A stretch of 64,000 nt of DNA, taken from Panicum virgatum. Its lineage: Eukaryota > Streptophyta > Magnoliopsida > Poales > Poaceae. Below, piece by piece: positions 39,801-51,948 of this stretch. The number at the start of each line of letters is the position of its first letter. Within the stretch, counting starts at the first letter, position 1. Where the stretch lies: assembly GCF_016808335.1 (NCBI RefSeq), contig NC_053149.1, positions 56,659,922 through 56,723,921 on the forward strand. Direction: 5' to 3'. Position numbers and translations under genes: made by a program. The notes beneath the pieces are model-generated. The model saw nothing but the letters and a program-made list of their open reading frames with translations. It did not search any database and was not told the DNA's origin.

Positions 39801-40704
39801 GGCCAGGTTTTACATTACGGTTTAACCTCGGGGTCTGCTTGCTGACTTTTATCCCCATACAGTACACAGTACACAGTACACATTCTCTCGGTGAAAAGAG
39901 AAGAGCAAGTGAGGCTTGCTTGAGCTTGCAGCCTGTGCTCGCCTAGCTTTCCGAAGCGACCGGGAATCGAAGCCCGATCTGCCTCCTGTTCGTGGGTTCG
40001 TTCCTTGAGATCGACTCAACTGCACGAGTGCAAGTACTTCTCGCGATCAGAGCGGTCAGGTCATCGCTGCAGGCTTAGGGTTAATCGGAGATTGGACGCG
40101 AGACGGCCAGGTCCCAACCCCCGGTTTCCAATCAGAAGAAAAGGCAGCCACCGTCAAAGCAACAGGAAAGGGTACGGGTCATGGCGCTTGGGAAAGGTAG
40201 CTTCCGCCACCTGGATCTGATGTCTCGGCCGGACCCGGGCTCGGCGCTCCCCGGAATCACAGGAGCCGCGCGCGGAACGTGTCCGCGACTAGCGCCTGTC
40301 CCTCCGCCGACAGCCCCGTCGGTCGGCCGGAATTGATGGTCGACTGCCCCCACCACCGGCCACTGCGTCAGCGACAGCACTGAATTTTTCGAGCGCGTGG
40401 GTTCCGCTTCCGCGCGTTTTCTCCGTGGAGAGAAGAAGAGCCGGCCGCCGAGCAAAATGGGCCGTCAAGCGGCCCGCTTTTCTTCTTTCCGCTAGGCGAT
40501 TAGGCGAAGGACGGAAGGTGGGAAAAAAAACGGAAGGAAATGTGCCGCGCCGTGCCGCTCGAGCCGAGGCGTTCCCGGCGCCGCCCCTCACGCGCGGCGC
40601 GCACATGGGGCGCAACGGCCATGGCGGGACGCCTGCCGCGTCGACGCGATCCGTCCGTGCGCGGGGATAGGCAGGTTGCGGTTGATCCGTGGAGGAAGCG
40701 GCAC
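39801..40704. other. Intergenic, GC-rich to the right
   Basis: Contains a triple agtacac repeat near 39859-39881. The right half is GC-rich with overlapping frames on both strands but no recognisable protein. Confidence 0.5.
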
Positions 40705-40712
40705 GGCACGAG

Positions 40713-40863
40713 CAGGGGCGGAGCCAGGATGACGTTTTTTTCATTGTTAGGGGGGCCAATCATATAAATTTATTTAAAAATTTAATTAAAATTTAAATTT
40801 GCAATGTAAATTTGGGGATTATAGGAGGGCAGGCCCCTGCCCGCCCCCCTGTCTCCGCCCCTG
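40713..40863. mobile_element. Short hAT MITE
   Basis: Ends CAGGGGCGGAGCC and its imperfect inverse (gtctccgcccctg) are flanked by the exact 8-bp duplication ggcacgag (40705-40712 and 40864-40871). The centre is AT-rich. Length 151 bp. Confidence 0.9.
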
Positions 40864-41139
40864 GGCACGAGGGCGCGCGCCTGCCGAGCCGTCGACCGTG
40901 GACGCGTGGCTCCGGCGGCGAGCGCACGGCGGCCGCCACGATTGGTGGCGGCAGTTGGTGAGGACGGCCAACCGGACAAGAAGCATCGCGGCCGGGTTAG
41001 GCAAGGCCACAACGTAGAGAGACGATCAGAAGAGTGCGTGGGTTTAACTCGGAGTCGCTGCACCGATTGATGCCGAATCTTTGCTGATGACACAATAAAC
41101 TAAAAAAATGGCACTTGGTCTAGAAATACTAAAATGCTA

Positions 41140-41380
41140 CTCCCTCCATTCAATTTTGATAGATATATTTCCATATGACACAATGACCAAGGGCACCACA
41201 AGTGTGCTTATCAATCTAATAAATGTCACAGACTTTTTTGTTGGTCCTCCAATATTTTAACTAGGAACTCCTTGTAACTAGTGCTATTTATTGCCAATAC
41301 CCATGCTAATAGTAAATATAGCTATCATTTTTGAACATTTAAGTTTTTGAAATATAGCTATCAAAAGTGAATAGAGGGAG
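41140..41380. mobile_element. Stowaway MITE
   Basis: Ends ctccctccattcaattttgatag and its inverse ctatcaaaagtgaatagagggag are flanked by TA (41138-41139 and 41381-41382). Confidence 0.88.
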
Positions 41381-41969
41381 TAGGTTTCTGAGCCTAACCC
41401 CGAGGAGCCATGTCATAATTCGCATCAGTTTTCTCAAATCTATTCTGCTTTATTTTGCACGTGTAGTGCACACTGGATTTTCAAGATGGTGGGTGACACC
41501 GCTGCCTCGCTGGCAACGATTAACATATCTCCATGCAGCATTACATCGTGTCCTCAATTTCTCGTGAAAGTTTAATTTTTTTTTGAAACACAATACGTAC
41601 TTAGATGCCCATACGCACTACGAGCACACAATAAACACCATAAACACATTTTATAGGGGTTTGTGGCCATCTTTTGGAGTATTTTATTATTTTTTGAGTG
41701 AACATTTTCCCATTTCTCCTTTGAACATATTGTATTTTCAATACTAGAATGTTTTAAAATAAAAAATATCAAGCATTGATACGTGCTTACAATTAGATCA
41801 CTTTTATGTCGTCTTAACTCTTTCCGTGATCATCAATGCAAATCCAGCCCAGAAGCGTCCATTCTGGTTCCTGGTGGGGCGTTTGGTCCTGGGTGGGCAA
41901 CGCCTCCTGCCGGCATCTTGCTTCCAAGAAGGCCCATGTGCTTTCGGATCTCAGGCAATAGCTAGCTTA

Positions 41970-42203
41970 GAGCAGGGTTAACAATTTAGTCTGCTTCTGG
42001 CTGCAAGAATTTTTACAGCTTATCTCTCAGCCCACTTGTATAGTAGTTTAGCTGTCAATCATTAATACATGACTCACTTGTCTATCTCACAAAATTTTTT
42101 AATTCTTGTGTCTGTAAGCTAACAGGCCACTTCTCTCTCTTTCCTTTTCTTTCTCCTACACCTCAACATTCAGTCTGCTTATAGCCCACCATATTACTTG
42201 CTC
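41970..42203. mobile_element. Candidate Tourist-like MITE
   Basis: Ends GAGCAGGGTTAACA and GAGCAAGTAATATGG (reverse complement of the right end) are imperfect inverted repeats flanked by TTA (41967-41969 and 42204-42206). Subterminal agtctgctt/aagcagact also pair. Confidence 0.6.
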
Positions 42204-42206
42204 TTA

Positions 42207-44081
42207 GTTACCTTATTAGATGACACTGCGGTGGTCCCGCAAGCTTTTTTTTTAATAGCTGTATAGCTTTTAGAGGCAATCTAACGTGCGATAGCAAGAA
42301 ATGGCTAAACTCAACCTGGTATCTGGGACCACCAGGTTTGTAACATACTGACTCCATTTCGCCTTGCATCAGCGTTACGAAGAGACAGGAGCATCAAGGC
42401 CGATGCCAAGAGGTTTTTAGTACTTATTTTTCGGATGACTGATTCAAAAGTCTCCTCACGCAAAAGTTAAAAGTGCATCTCCAATACAAATATGTAACTT
42501 TCTCCCAACCTAATCAACTTAAAAGTATTAATGCCAAGTTAATCAGGAGTGAACTTTTCCCTGCTTCCATCAATCCCTGAAGTTTGGCTGCCAGGGAAGA
42601 AAGGGACACGCCCAAAAGCAAACCGGGATCAACATACAAGATCCTCCCTCCCCCGAGTAGTACAGAGCTGGGCTGGGCCGTTAGCCGACAGGCCTCATCG
42701 CATCAATCCAATTCCCATCGTCCGACTCAGCCCGAATTGTTTAAGCACGGTGCCTGTCGCTCTACTCTACCGGTTTCATCCGCCGCAGAGCGCGTTTGGT
42801 GGCGGCGGGTCGACGCACCGGACGAGCTCATCTGAAGGAACAGGGAAGGTGCCCGTGCTCCGGCGGCCTCCTCGTCTGTGTCAGCATTGTTATCCGAAGT
42901 AGCCACACTGCCCTGCCGGCCCTACTACTCCGATTCCCATTGGCCGTCGCGGTTTCGGACACGAAACTCGCTTGCGTCGCAGCTCATTCTTTGCGGCGGG
43001 GCAAAGAATGATTTGTCGGAGCATTATTTAACTCATCTTTGTCACGGAGCTAGGGCGCTTTTGTTTTGTTGCTCCTCACCGTGAGCTTCAGCCTTAGTCT
43101 GACTGTACCTGGCACAGCATGTACTGGCAATGCCATTGGCAATCAGCCAATCATTGTCTAGTTTCTAATTCGAGTGGTCCGGTTCTCCACAAGTGGAGCA
43201 CTATACTATGGGATAGATCATTATGCGGTCGAAACCGTGCATCCTCGCTCGGCGCTCGCCCATAGCACGCCGCACGGAAGAGAGAAACCACGGGCCTCAT
43301 CTCCGTTCTCTGGAGGCACAGATCGGTCCAAGAATCTCCTTCGTGGAACTGTGCATCGCACGGCATCAGCAGTTGATGTTCGGCATGTGCCTGTCGTCAG
43401 ATTCTTCAGGCTTGAGAAATTAAGATGTGTCTGCCAGAAAGGGTCCATCTCGATCGATCGTCAGGCGGTTAGCCGGTAGGAGGTAGCCACAAATGTGTGC
43501 CACCAATGAAGGGTTAGTGATGGCTGATGATGACTCTCTTGATAGCTGATATTAACATGACACGCGCGCGGCGCTTTCCCGTCTAAATTCTGGGCCGCGA
43601 TGATGTTTGCTGTGGTGTACTACTCCTGATTGCTAAGCTTATCGCTGGGCGTACGGTTGCGTTTCTCACGAGAGCGATTGCGATAAGTGATGCGGCAATT
43701 CGGGTGGCCTGGCGGATGAGGAGATGAATTATTGCTGTCCACATCGATCAGGCAGCGAGCGAAATCGACCTGCACAGTTGCAGAATTAGCACCGGTTACT
43801 ATGCATGCATACATATCCCGGCTACCCAATAATGCAGACCTGCTAGCAGGTCAAGCGTACCCGTTCAAATCTTCTTTCTGAACTTTTAATGCATCCATGA
43901 TCTCAAAATAAATTGTGTGATGGAGTAGCGCCCATACCAGAATGATGGGGCGATGCAAACTTTATGTGTTCTGTGTTCATCAGAAGGCTCGGATCGCACG
44001 CGCACGTTGGCATGGCACCTCTGCTGTTCAGATGCGTGTGCGGTGTGCCCCTATGCTAGGACTAGGAGAGCAAACGAGCAG
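42207..44081. other. Intergenic
   Basis: No gene is recognised. Frames near 42550-43480 are short and overlap on both strands. No clear terminal repeats were seen. Confidence 0.5.
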
Positions 44082-44212
44082 TAAGAGCAACTCCAATAGA
44101 ATAACTAAATTTGAATGACTAAAACTCATTTTAGTCACCTATTTTTCAAGTTTAGTCACTTTAAATATAGTCTCTACTCCAGCAGCACTGACTAAATAAA
44201 CTTCTAAATAGA

Positions 44213-44951
44213 CTACAACAACAACATAGCATTTTTCCCCAAGCAAGTTGGGGTAGGCTAGAGATGAAACCCGAAAGAAATAAGTTCAAGGTTCAGGCAT
44301 ATTGATAGCTAGTCTCCAAGCACTCCTATCCAAAGCTATCTATTTAGAGATATTCTAATCCTTAAGGTCTCTCTTAACCGACTCATCCCACCTCAGTTTA
44401 GGTCTACCTCTACCCCTCTTTACATTATTGACCCGCTCAAGAACCCCATTACGTACCGGCGCCTCAGGAGGCCTTCGTTGGACATGTCCAAACCATCTCA
44501 GCCGATGCTGGGTAAGTTTCTCCTCAATTGGTGCCACCCCGACCCTATCCCGAATAACTTCGTTCCGGACTCTATCCCTCCTTGTGTGCCCGCAAAACCA
44601 CCGCAACATCCGCATCTCTGCTACACTCAGTTGCTGGACATGTCGTCTTTTTGTAGGCCAACATTTAGCACCGTATAACATCGCCGGACGAATTGCTGTC
44701 CTATAGAATTTGTCTTTTAGCTTTTGTGGCACCCTCTTGTCATAACGGATGCCAGAAGCTTGCCGCCATTTCAACCAGCCAGCTGAAATTCTATGCCTAA
44801 CATCTTCATCAACGTCGCCATCCTTTTGTAGCACCGATCCTAAATACCGAAAAGTATCCTTCTGGACCACCACTTGCCCATCTAGACTATTCCCCCCTCA
44901 TGCCTAGTCGCGCTGAAATCGCACATCATGTACTCGGTCTTGATCCTACTA
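44213..44951 (-). mobile_element. 5'-truncated RTE-type LINE
   Basis: On the minus strand this carries the C-terminal part of a LINE reverse transcriptase and a 3' tail ending in TTG repeats (ttgttgttgtag), typical of plant RTE elements in place of poly(A). It is flanked by an exact 15-bp duplication aaacttctaaataga (44198-44212 and 44952-44966), showing insertion into the Tourist-like element. Confidence 0.88.
44355..44873 (-). pseudogene. LINE reverse transcriptase, C-terminal fragment
   Basis: A 172-residue frame contains FRYLGSVLQKDG, AILYG-type motif (AMLYGAKCW), EMRMLRWFCGHTRRDRVRN and LRWFGHVQRRP, all characteristic of the C-terminus of plant RTE/non-LTR retrotransposon proteins. Upstream residues (SRIKTEYMMCDF) are in another frame, so the ORF is frameshifted as well as truncated. 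Confidence 0.88.
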
Positions 44952-45156
44952 AAACTTCTAAATAGATAAAAGGAAAAAAAATAGTGAGCCCTAATTTTGA
45001 TAGCCTAAGTAGACAATGACCAAATTGAGGGGTGGGAGAGGAAATTTAGTCACCCCTTCATTTTAGTCACCCAAATAGAGACTTTGTTGGAGTGAAAATT
45101 TGAATAAAAGAACTAGAATGTGAGTTTAGTCATCCAAATAGAGATCTTGCTGGAGT

Positions 45157-47131
45157 TAAGCCAAAGCACAATGCGTCGGTGTCAGCGCTGCCGCGATGGG
45201 ATCTCCGTAGCGGGCGCTCCTGCGGCCGCGGATATGCGGGTGCGGGCCGCAGGGCGCAGGGCGCAGGGCATATCCGCGCCGCGCGAGTGAGCGCCAGCCG
45301 AGGGAGGTGCGCTGACCGCGCCGCGGCGGAAACTTCCGGCCCTCCCGCGGCGGCGGCGGCGGCGTCACAGGGCATCACCCCGCGGGTGATCCGCACGCAG
45401 CGCGTCGGCCCAACCGGGTCAGTGAGGACAGCTCGGAGGCGGGGACCCGCCGTGGAATTATTGGAGTCCCTGGGCGCAGGGAACGAGGCCGAGAGAAGTA
45501 GTTGCGAGATCGCCTGCCGCGGGGATTCTGCAGCACACGTTGTGCGCCCTTCCTCTTGCCCAGCAGGCGAAGGCCAACCGCGCCCAACACCCATCAAATA
45601 CTGGGGGCTATAGCAACTCACCGCAAGTTCTCTTCACTGTCGGGCAATCCGTCAACACCCACGCATAGCTATGTCGCCATTTATACTGTCTTGCCTTTTT
45701 CGTCCTTGTCGCTACTCCATTCTCTCCATGCACATGTCACTATAAACATAGCTTTCCTCATTGATGAGCATTTTCGGCTCTATCTTGGGGTTTAGAGCTC
45801 ACCTCCACCTTTCGGTATGTGACAAGGGCAAGGGTATTTCTTCAAGGAATCACCACAACATGAAATAATAGGGGGAGTTGCAAACATAAAAGAGTGATAA
45901 AAATTGGACATTTAGATCTATCCCTTGTGGTATTTTTCTGATTGATAGAGAACACTATTTTCTTAAAAGGGTCTTTTGATTAACTTTTTGGAAAAAGGGG
46001 AATGAGAGGAATCGCTTAGTGTCATTCACGCGGTGAATCAGTAATTGGGGAGTGACAGAAGAGCTTGATGAGGGAGAAACCAAGCAAGCAAAACTATCAC
46101 GAGTATTAGAATGTGCTTTACGAATATGCTTATAAATACGACCAGATCACCAGAGTAAGGAGGAGGAGTGGACCACCCCTGTTTGGTTTGTGCAGTAGCA
46201 CACATAGCACAAATTTTGATCAATAATTAGTGGTACTAAATAAAGTCAGTTTACAAAATTAACTTCACAACCCCTGCGCTACTTCGCGAGACGAATTTAA
46301 TGAGGTCTTTGACCGCAAGATTAGAGGTTGGTTACTGTAGTATTACTGTAGCCAATTATCGATTAATTACTATCATTAGATTCGTCACGAAAAGTTACAC
46401 TCATCCGTAAAAAGATTTTACAAATAAATTTTATTTAGCACTCCATGCATTCAAGATTCTTTTGTAGCGCGAGTAGCGCGGGAGAAACCAAACGTGCTTG
46501 GATTTCGCTACACATGCGGGAGACGTCCAAGTTAGACCCCCAAACCTTAGTTATGCAAATTTTAGCTTGTAGCACTATCTTTTTTATATTATGAGTTCTT
46601 TTTCCTTCGATGATGACCCTAGAGTCGTGAACATTTGCAAAGAAAAATACTCGTGACATCTTGATATAAAATGGCTCATGCAGCAAGTCTCAAGCTTCAC
46701 TACAGCACGGTCTGCTGCAGAAAAAGAGTAGAGCAGCGCTACTCTGGCTCGATTTTTTTTTCCCAGATCCCGCGGCACCATTGTCGAGCTTTACAAACGG
46801 TACGGTTCCATGTCGAGCGGATAGAATCCGGCTAGGTGCCTGACGTGGATCCGTGCTGTTCCCGTGGCCCAGCCAACAGCCAGGCCCCACTTGCCCGGCC
46901 CCAATCGCCTCATCCACACCCTGTGGGCCCACTCTTCTCTGCCCAGCAGCAGCCAACCACTGCCCGTTCGCCACGTCCCCGACGCTCCCAGCTATATTTG
47001 ACGAGCTCCTCCCTCCCCGGGTCGGCCAAGCCGGAGAGCACCGTTGCGCACAAAAAGCAAAGGAGAGAGCCTGTGTCAGTTGGGCAGCCACGGAACAGAA
47101 GAAACCAAACCACAACACAAAACAACACGCC
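45157..47131. other. Intergenic with a candidate MITE, then DUF506 promoter
   Basis: 45170-45620 is GC-rich without a recognised gene. A MITE related to those at 37928-38637 probably occupies 46173-46494 (cctgtttggttt ... aaaccaaacg, with tactgtagc blocks). A TATA-like ctatattt lies near 46992-46999, about 135 bp before the DUF506 ATG. Confidence 0.5.
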
Positions 47132-48911
47132 ATGGTGATGGAGGAGGCGATGGACGGCGAGATGAGCTTGTCGAACATGGTGATGGGCTTCTTCGAGGAC
47201 TTCGAGAGGGAGCGACGGCCGGAGAAGGACGACGACGAAGAGGAGGGCTCCGGCGCCGGCGACACCGCCGAGAGCAAGGCCTTCTGGCAGGCCCAACGCA
47301 CCCAGCTGCATGTGAGTCCTCTCCTCCTCCCTCCATTTGATTTGGCAATCTGTCTCGCATGCCGATCGTCAAGATCGAGCAGAGATGTTCTTTTTTCTCA
47401 TTCTGGTTCGAGCAAGGCGAATTGAAGATGAATTGCAGCTCGTTGGCAGCACCGCCGCCACGACCGCACAATGACCTCATGGCATCTGGATTGATCTTTC
47501 TGTGCCTTGTTGTTTCTGCATCGGCCTAGCCTGGTAGTATCTTCTGGTGCTGAGCGATGCGAATGTGCGTGGATGTGGGTGATACAGGAGGCCCTGGCCA
47601 AGAGCAGCGCGGCCGAGAGCAGGATCCGCGCGGACACGGAGGCGGCCGTCAAGAGCATGCGCGCCGCGGCGGGCGCGGCCTGCTCCTGCTCCTGCTCCTG
47701 CACGGGGCGGCCCGCGGCCGCCGGGGACTGCCGGCGCTGCATGCTCCGGCGCGTCGCCGAGCGGCTGCGCGACGCCGGGTACAACAGCGCGCTCTGCACG
47801 TCCAAGTGGACGCGCTCGCCGGACATCCCTTCAGGTAACCCGCCGCTACCGATTTTTTTTTTTTCTAACGTGCCTCGTCAGTCGTCCCTGATTTTTTTCG
47901 ATGAAACCCACGACGATCACCAAAACCAGGAGAGGGGAGTTTACAAATTAAGGGCGTTTTTAGTGAAGGGAGAAGATTCTATCTATGTCACCAGACCTTG
48001 TTCACGTACATGCTGCAAGTGGCTCGACTACTGATTTGTTGTTGAGCTCCTGGTCACGTCACGCGACGGATTTTTATTTTGTTGGGGAGATGAACCGTAG
48101 AAGCGTTCTGCCAGTAGTGCCTACCTGCAGTAGACAGATATCCAACACGGGCTACTCTGTAAACTCACATGGTTCACATGGACCTACTACTCATGCTTCC
48201 CAAGCGATACTCTCCTACTAGCTAGGCTAGGCTACTATCGAACGGCCAGGCAGACGTCAGGAACGCGTCTCTTTCGCTCACAGTTCAGCGGCCATGGCTC
48301 CCACTTGCCGCGTCCACGTCAAACCCTTTCGGGCCAAAGAGATTCCAACACGTTTGCACAGAACACCCCAAAACTCCCAGCCAGATATTCGACGCCGCCG
48401 AGCCGCTCGTTTCGCGCCACAAGATTGCCTCGGCCCGGTCCGGCCCGTCCGTTAGCATGCTGACGTGTCTGCCGATCCGCTTGCAGGCGAGCACAGGTAC
48501 GTGGACGTGGTGGTGCAGACGAGGAGCGGCAAGGCGGTGCGCGTGGTGGTGGAGCTCAGCTTCCGCGCCGAGTTCGAGGTGGCGCGCGCCGGCGCGGAGT
48601 ACCGGGCGCTGGTGGCCGCGCTGCCCGAGGTGTTCGTCGGCCGGGCCGACCGGCTGCGCTCCGTGGTCAAGGCCATGTGCGCCGCGGCCAAGCAGTGCAT
48701 GAAGGAGAACAACATGCACATGGGGCCCTGGAGGAAGCACAAGTACATGCAGGCCAAGTGGCTCGGCACGCCCGAGCGCACGGCGGCGGCGGCGGCGGCG
48801 GCGGCGCCGGTGGTTCCCCCGGTAACGGTCGGCTCGCCCAAGAAGCCGGCCAAGTTCAGGGCGTCCATGCTGACCTTCGACTTCGGCCGGACGGCGGTGG
48901 AGGTCGTGTGA
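47132..48911 (+). CDS. DUF506 (PDDEXK_6) family protein
   Basis: Three exons, 47132-47311, 47588-47834 and 48487-48911, GT-AG introns, 852 nt, 283 residues. The family is plant-specific with a PD-(D/E)XK nuclease-like fold of unproven activity; Arabidopsis members RXR1 and RXR3 restrain root-hair growth, and several respond to phosphate or cytokinin. Visible family blocks are an acidic N-terminus (FFEDFERERRP), CRRCMLRRVAERLRDAGYNS, ALCTSKW, YVDVVV, ELSFRAEFEVAR, LPEVFVG and MGPWRKHKYMQAKWL. Oddities are a short alternating Cys-Ser run (CSCSCSC) from a tgctcc repeat before the first conserved cysteines and a nine-alanine run near the C-terminus from a gcg repeat. The start ATG is in a good context (cgccATGg). 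The particular RXR orthologue is unclear. Confidence 0.9.
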
Positions 48912-49117
48912 TGAATGACAGCGTGACGTGCGTACAACGAGGATTATTACCCCGGAATTTGGGTTTTTGCCGGGATCAAGAACTTCAGATTTTTTTTTCA
49001 GAAAACCGATGTTGAATTGGTAGCCAATCGAGCCGATTTAGCACAAGCTTGTGACACAGTATCATTGATACCGTCACTGTAGAGAAAACGCAAGTTCTGA
49101 TTTTTCCAAATATGTAA

Positions 49118-51212
49118 GGCCTCGTTTAGTTACAAAAAATTTTCCTACAGTATCCATCACATCAATATTCGGACCCCCGCGTCGCCTCCCTTGGGCGGCT
49201 CGGGCGGCACCCCCGACCACCCCCACCCAACGCCGCCCCCCGCAGATCCTCGCCCCCCCCCCCCCCCCCGCCGTCGCCGGAGCCCCCAGGACGGCACAAC
49301 CCGGCAGCGTGCTGTGAGGGCGACGGCGGGGTCGCATCCCTCGCCCCCAAGCCTGAGAAGGACACGATCGACGCGCCGCCGTTTCCTGACCGGGTCCGCA
49401 CCTCCGGAGGCCCCCTGCGCTGCCACCCCACCGGATCCAGCGCTCCTGTGGCCGGATCCGGCGCCCCCCAAGGCGAGACTCCCGCCGACCGAACCGTGCG
49501 CCCGGGGAACGCTGCCCGTCTTCAGCCGTCTCCCCACCCCACATCGCCCCCTCCCCCGTCCTTGGTCGGCAGCCGCCGGATCCAGCGGTGAGGCCTGCCA
49601 TGGACGGATCCGGCTCCCCGTGGTCGGGATCCCCTCTCCACGGCCGGACCTGCGCCCGGGTCGCCGCTGGTACTGCTCCCTCCTCCATCACCTTGAGGAA
49701 CCATGCGCGGCGGTCCCCCGGGTGTTCCGGCTCGCCTGCGGCCGGATCCGGGGCTTCGACGCCCGGATCTAGTAGTGCCAGGGGTGCAGGCCCTTCTCTG
49801 CCACTGCTGCACGCGTTGCGGCATATGGCCGGCCTGCATCGCATCACAGGTGGTTTGGTGCCCCGCCGCCGCCCTACACCTCCAACAAGCGCCGTTATGT
49901 GCTCCACTGAGGCGGCAGCGCTGCTCCGCACCGCTCTCAGGCGTTGGTGCCTCTACTTTGTCGACGCTCTCCACCGCCGTCTTCCACAAGTGTTCGCTGT
50001 TGGTGCCTCTACTTCGTCGACGCTCTCCTTGTTGTTGGAGATACCGTATCAAATGCCGGGCGTCGCCATTACCGGCCCTCCCTCCGTTGGGGCTTCCTCC
50101 CTCCGAAGGGCGTCGGATGGCGGTATGCGGCATTCGGATGTGCCCCTACTGGTATTACCATCAGCTCGAAGGGAGGTCGTCGTTTCCTATGACGTCTTGG
50201 TCAGGCTCCTCCTCCTCACCCTTAGCCCCCATTCTGTTGGCAAGCCCTCCCAGTTCGTTGGAGGGTGGCCACAGGACGGCGTAGCCGCGACGGGTGTGGT
50301 GATGGCACTTTGGCCATGGTGAACCTGACAAGTAAGTATCTCGGCAGTGGCTCCCCCGGAATACCACCACTCCCCCCTTCGTGTCTGCAACCATTTTACA
50401 AGCCTGTGGTGTTCCTTTGGATTCTGCTGTTGCTCCACAAGTACCAGTTGCTGGCGCCTCTACTTCGTCGGTGCTCTCCTTGTTGACGGGATATCAAAAT
50501 CAAATGCCGGTTGTCATCTCTGTCGGCCTTCCCTCCTTTGGGTCTTCCTCCCCTCGAAGAGCGTTGGATGGTGGTATGCGGCACTTGGATGTGCCTCATT
50601 TGGTAGTATCGTCAGCTTGAAGGGAGGTCGTCGTTTCCGGTGACACTTTGGTCAAGATGTCTCGCTTACCCTTAGCTCCCATTCGGTCGGTAAACCCTCC
50701 CAAATCGTTGGAGGGTGACCACAGAGCGGTGTAGCTGCGATGGGTGTTGTGGTGGCACTTTGGCTGCGGTGAACCTAGCAAGCAAGTTGTTTGACGCTGG
50801 TCCCATGGACGATTGGTAGAATACATTTGGTGTACTCTTGACTTGTATTAGAATTTGTGATGTGTCCATGTAACCTCTTTTGTTTTTTCTCTCTTTTCGG
50901 CCTAGCTGACCTCACGTTCTTCCTCGGCTTGCCGAGATAATCTTTGTAAGGGTCATTGTAACGGCTCCGTCTCGGAGCTCTTTCGATCAATGAAATAGTA
51001 GGTGGGGATCTCTCTCCCCGAATTTGTTCAAAAAAACATCAATATTCGGACACATGCATGAAACACTAAATGTAGTTGAAAAAATAACTAATTATACAAT
51101 TCAACTATAAATTACGAGATGAATCTTTTAAACCTAGTTAGTCCATGATTGGATATTATTGTCAAATAACAACAAAAGCGCTAAAGTATCCAAACCAAAA
51201 AATTTTGGGAAT
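49118..51212. mobile_element. Tourist-like MITE split by a retroposon
   Basis: The left end ggcctcgtttagttac follows TAA. Interior blocks (acatgcatgaaacactaaatgtag, tgaatcttttaaacctagttag, agcgctaaagtatcc) continue right of the insertion, as in the element at 38813. The right terminus is decayed: aattttggga is followed by unrelated sequence. Confidence 0.65.
49175..51035 (+). mobile_element. Poly(A) retroposon with internal duplication
   Basis: A 1.86-kb plus-strand insertion ends in a short poly(A) (ttcaaaaaa) and is flanked by a 16-bp duplication acatcaatattcggac (49159-49174 and 51036-51051). The left end is GC-rich with a C17 run (49253-49269). The sequence around 50000-50340 is repeated imperfectly at about 50450-50790 (shared ctctacttcgtcg, ggtatgcggca, gaagggaggtcgtcgttt). 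No reverse transcriptase is recognised, so it is a non-autonomous LINE-like element or a processed transcript. Frames inside do not resemble a known protein. Confidence 0.8.
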
Positions 51213-51948
51213 TACGCAGCCCCTACTGAGGAATTATTCTTGTTGCAAGGGAATGAAACTGAGCTTCACTTGCACTGATAAATATAGCCAACTGAAGCTC
51301 CGAAGATCTGAAGCGCTGAATAAACATTCGCTTCAACTAGTGAGCATGCGAATCATCTCTATATCTGGCGACAAAATGACGCCCATAAGCGAATTAGATG
51401 ACAGGAATAAGACTCCAAATTTTGTAAGATGGCACAAGGGAACTGATATAGTAGGCTACAGCACCTACCTGTATGGCTGTATGTCCAAAAAAGCACGCAT
51501 AGTTTGGTTTTGCACACTTCAGTAAAAGGCAATAACACCCACCTACAAACACCTATCAGCCATGCTCCATTTCCAGACAGCAGCATGGTATGAATCGCTC
51601 AAGCACATATTGATAAATCCAAACCAGAAATGAAATGTTGCAAGGTGAGAAAAGGATGTAATAAGTACATATGCGTGTTCCCAGAAATCAGAATGAGCTC
51701 TTGATGGATGCCTAACATTTTAAGCCCCTCGAAGGGCCAATTTCAGTTAACTGCGTATGTACATTTTGTGTATTCATGATGAAGAACACTGCCATGCTGA
51801 AGTAAAAGGCGAGTGCTAATCGTGCTATAAAACCGTGAAGGCAAACAAACGATTTTTCTTGTATCTACCCGACATAAAAACAACTGCAAGTACATTCTGT
51901 GGCCTATCGGATTAGCAAGTTCGAAAGGGAAAAGGCTGCTGAATATAG
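51213..51948. other. Kinase 3' flank
   Basis: AT-rich non-coding sequence. Much of 51700-51948 is probably the 3' UTR of the kinase gene. Confidence 0.5.

Larger units (their letters stand above)
44085..45156. mobile_element. Tourist-like element interrupted by a LINE
   Basis: The left end GAGCAACTCCAATAG follows TAA and matches the ends of the element at 14957. The right end (tcttgctggagtt) matches the inverse but lacks the last bases. Inside both ends are inverted tagtca blocks. Removing the LINE (44213-44951) and one target copy leaves an element of about 320 bp. Confidence 0.65.

Noticed and set aside
49191..50322. Overlapping frames of about 190-290 codons on both strands.
   Set aside because: They lie inside a poly(A) retroposon in GC-rich sequence with no domain resemblance and no consistent frame between the two internal repeat units.
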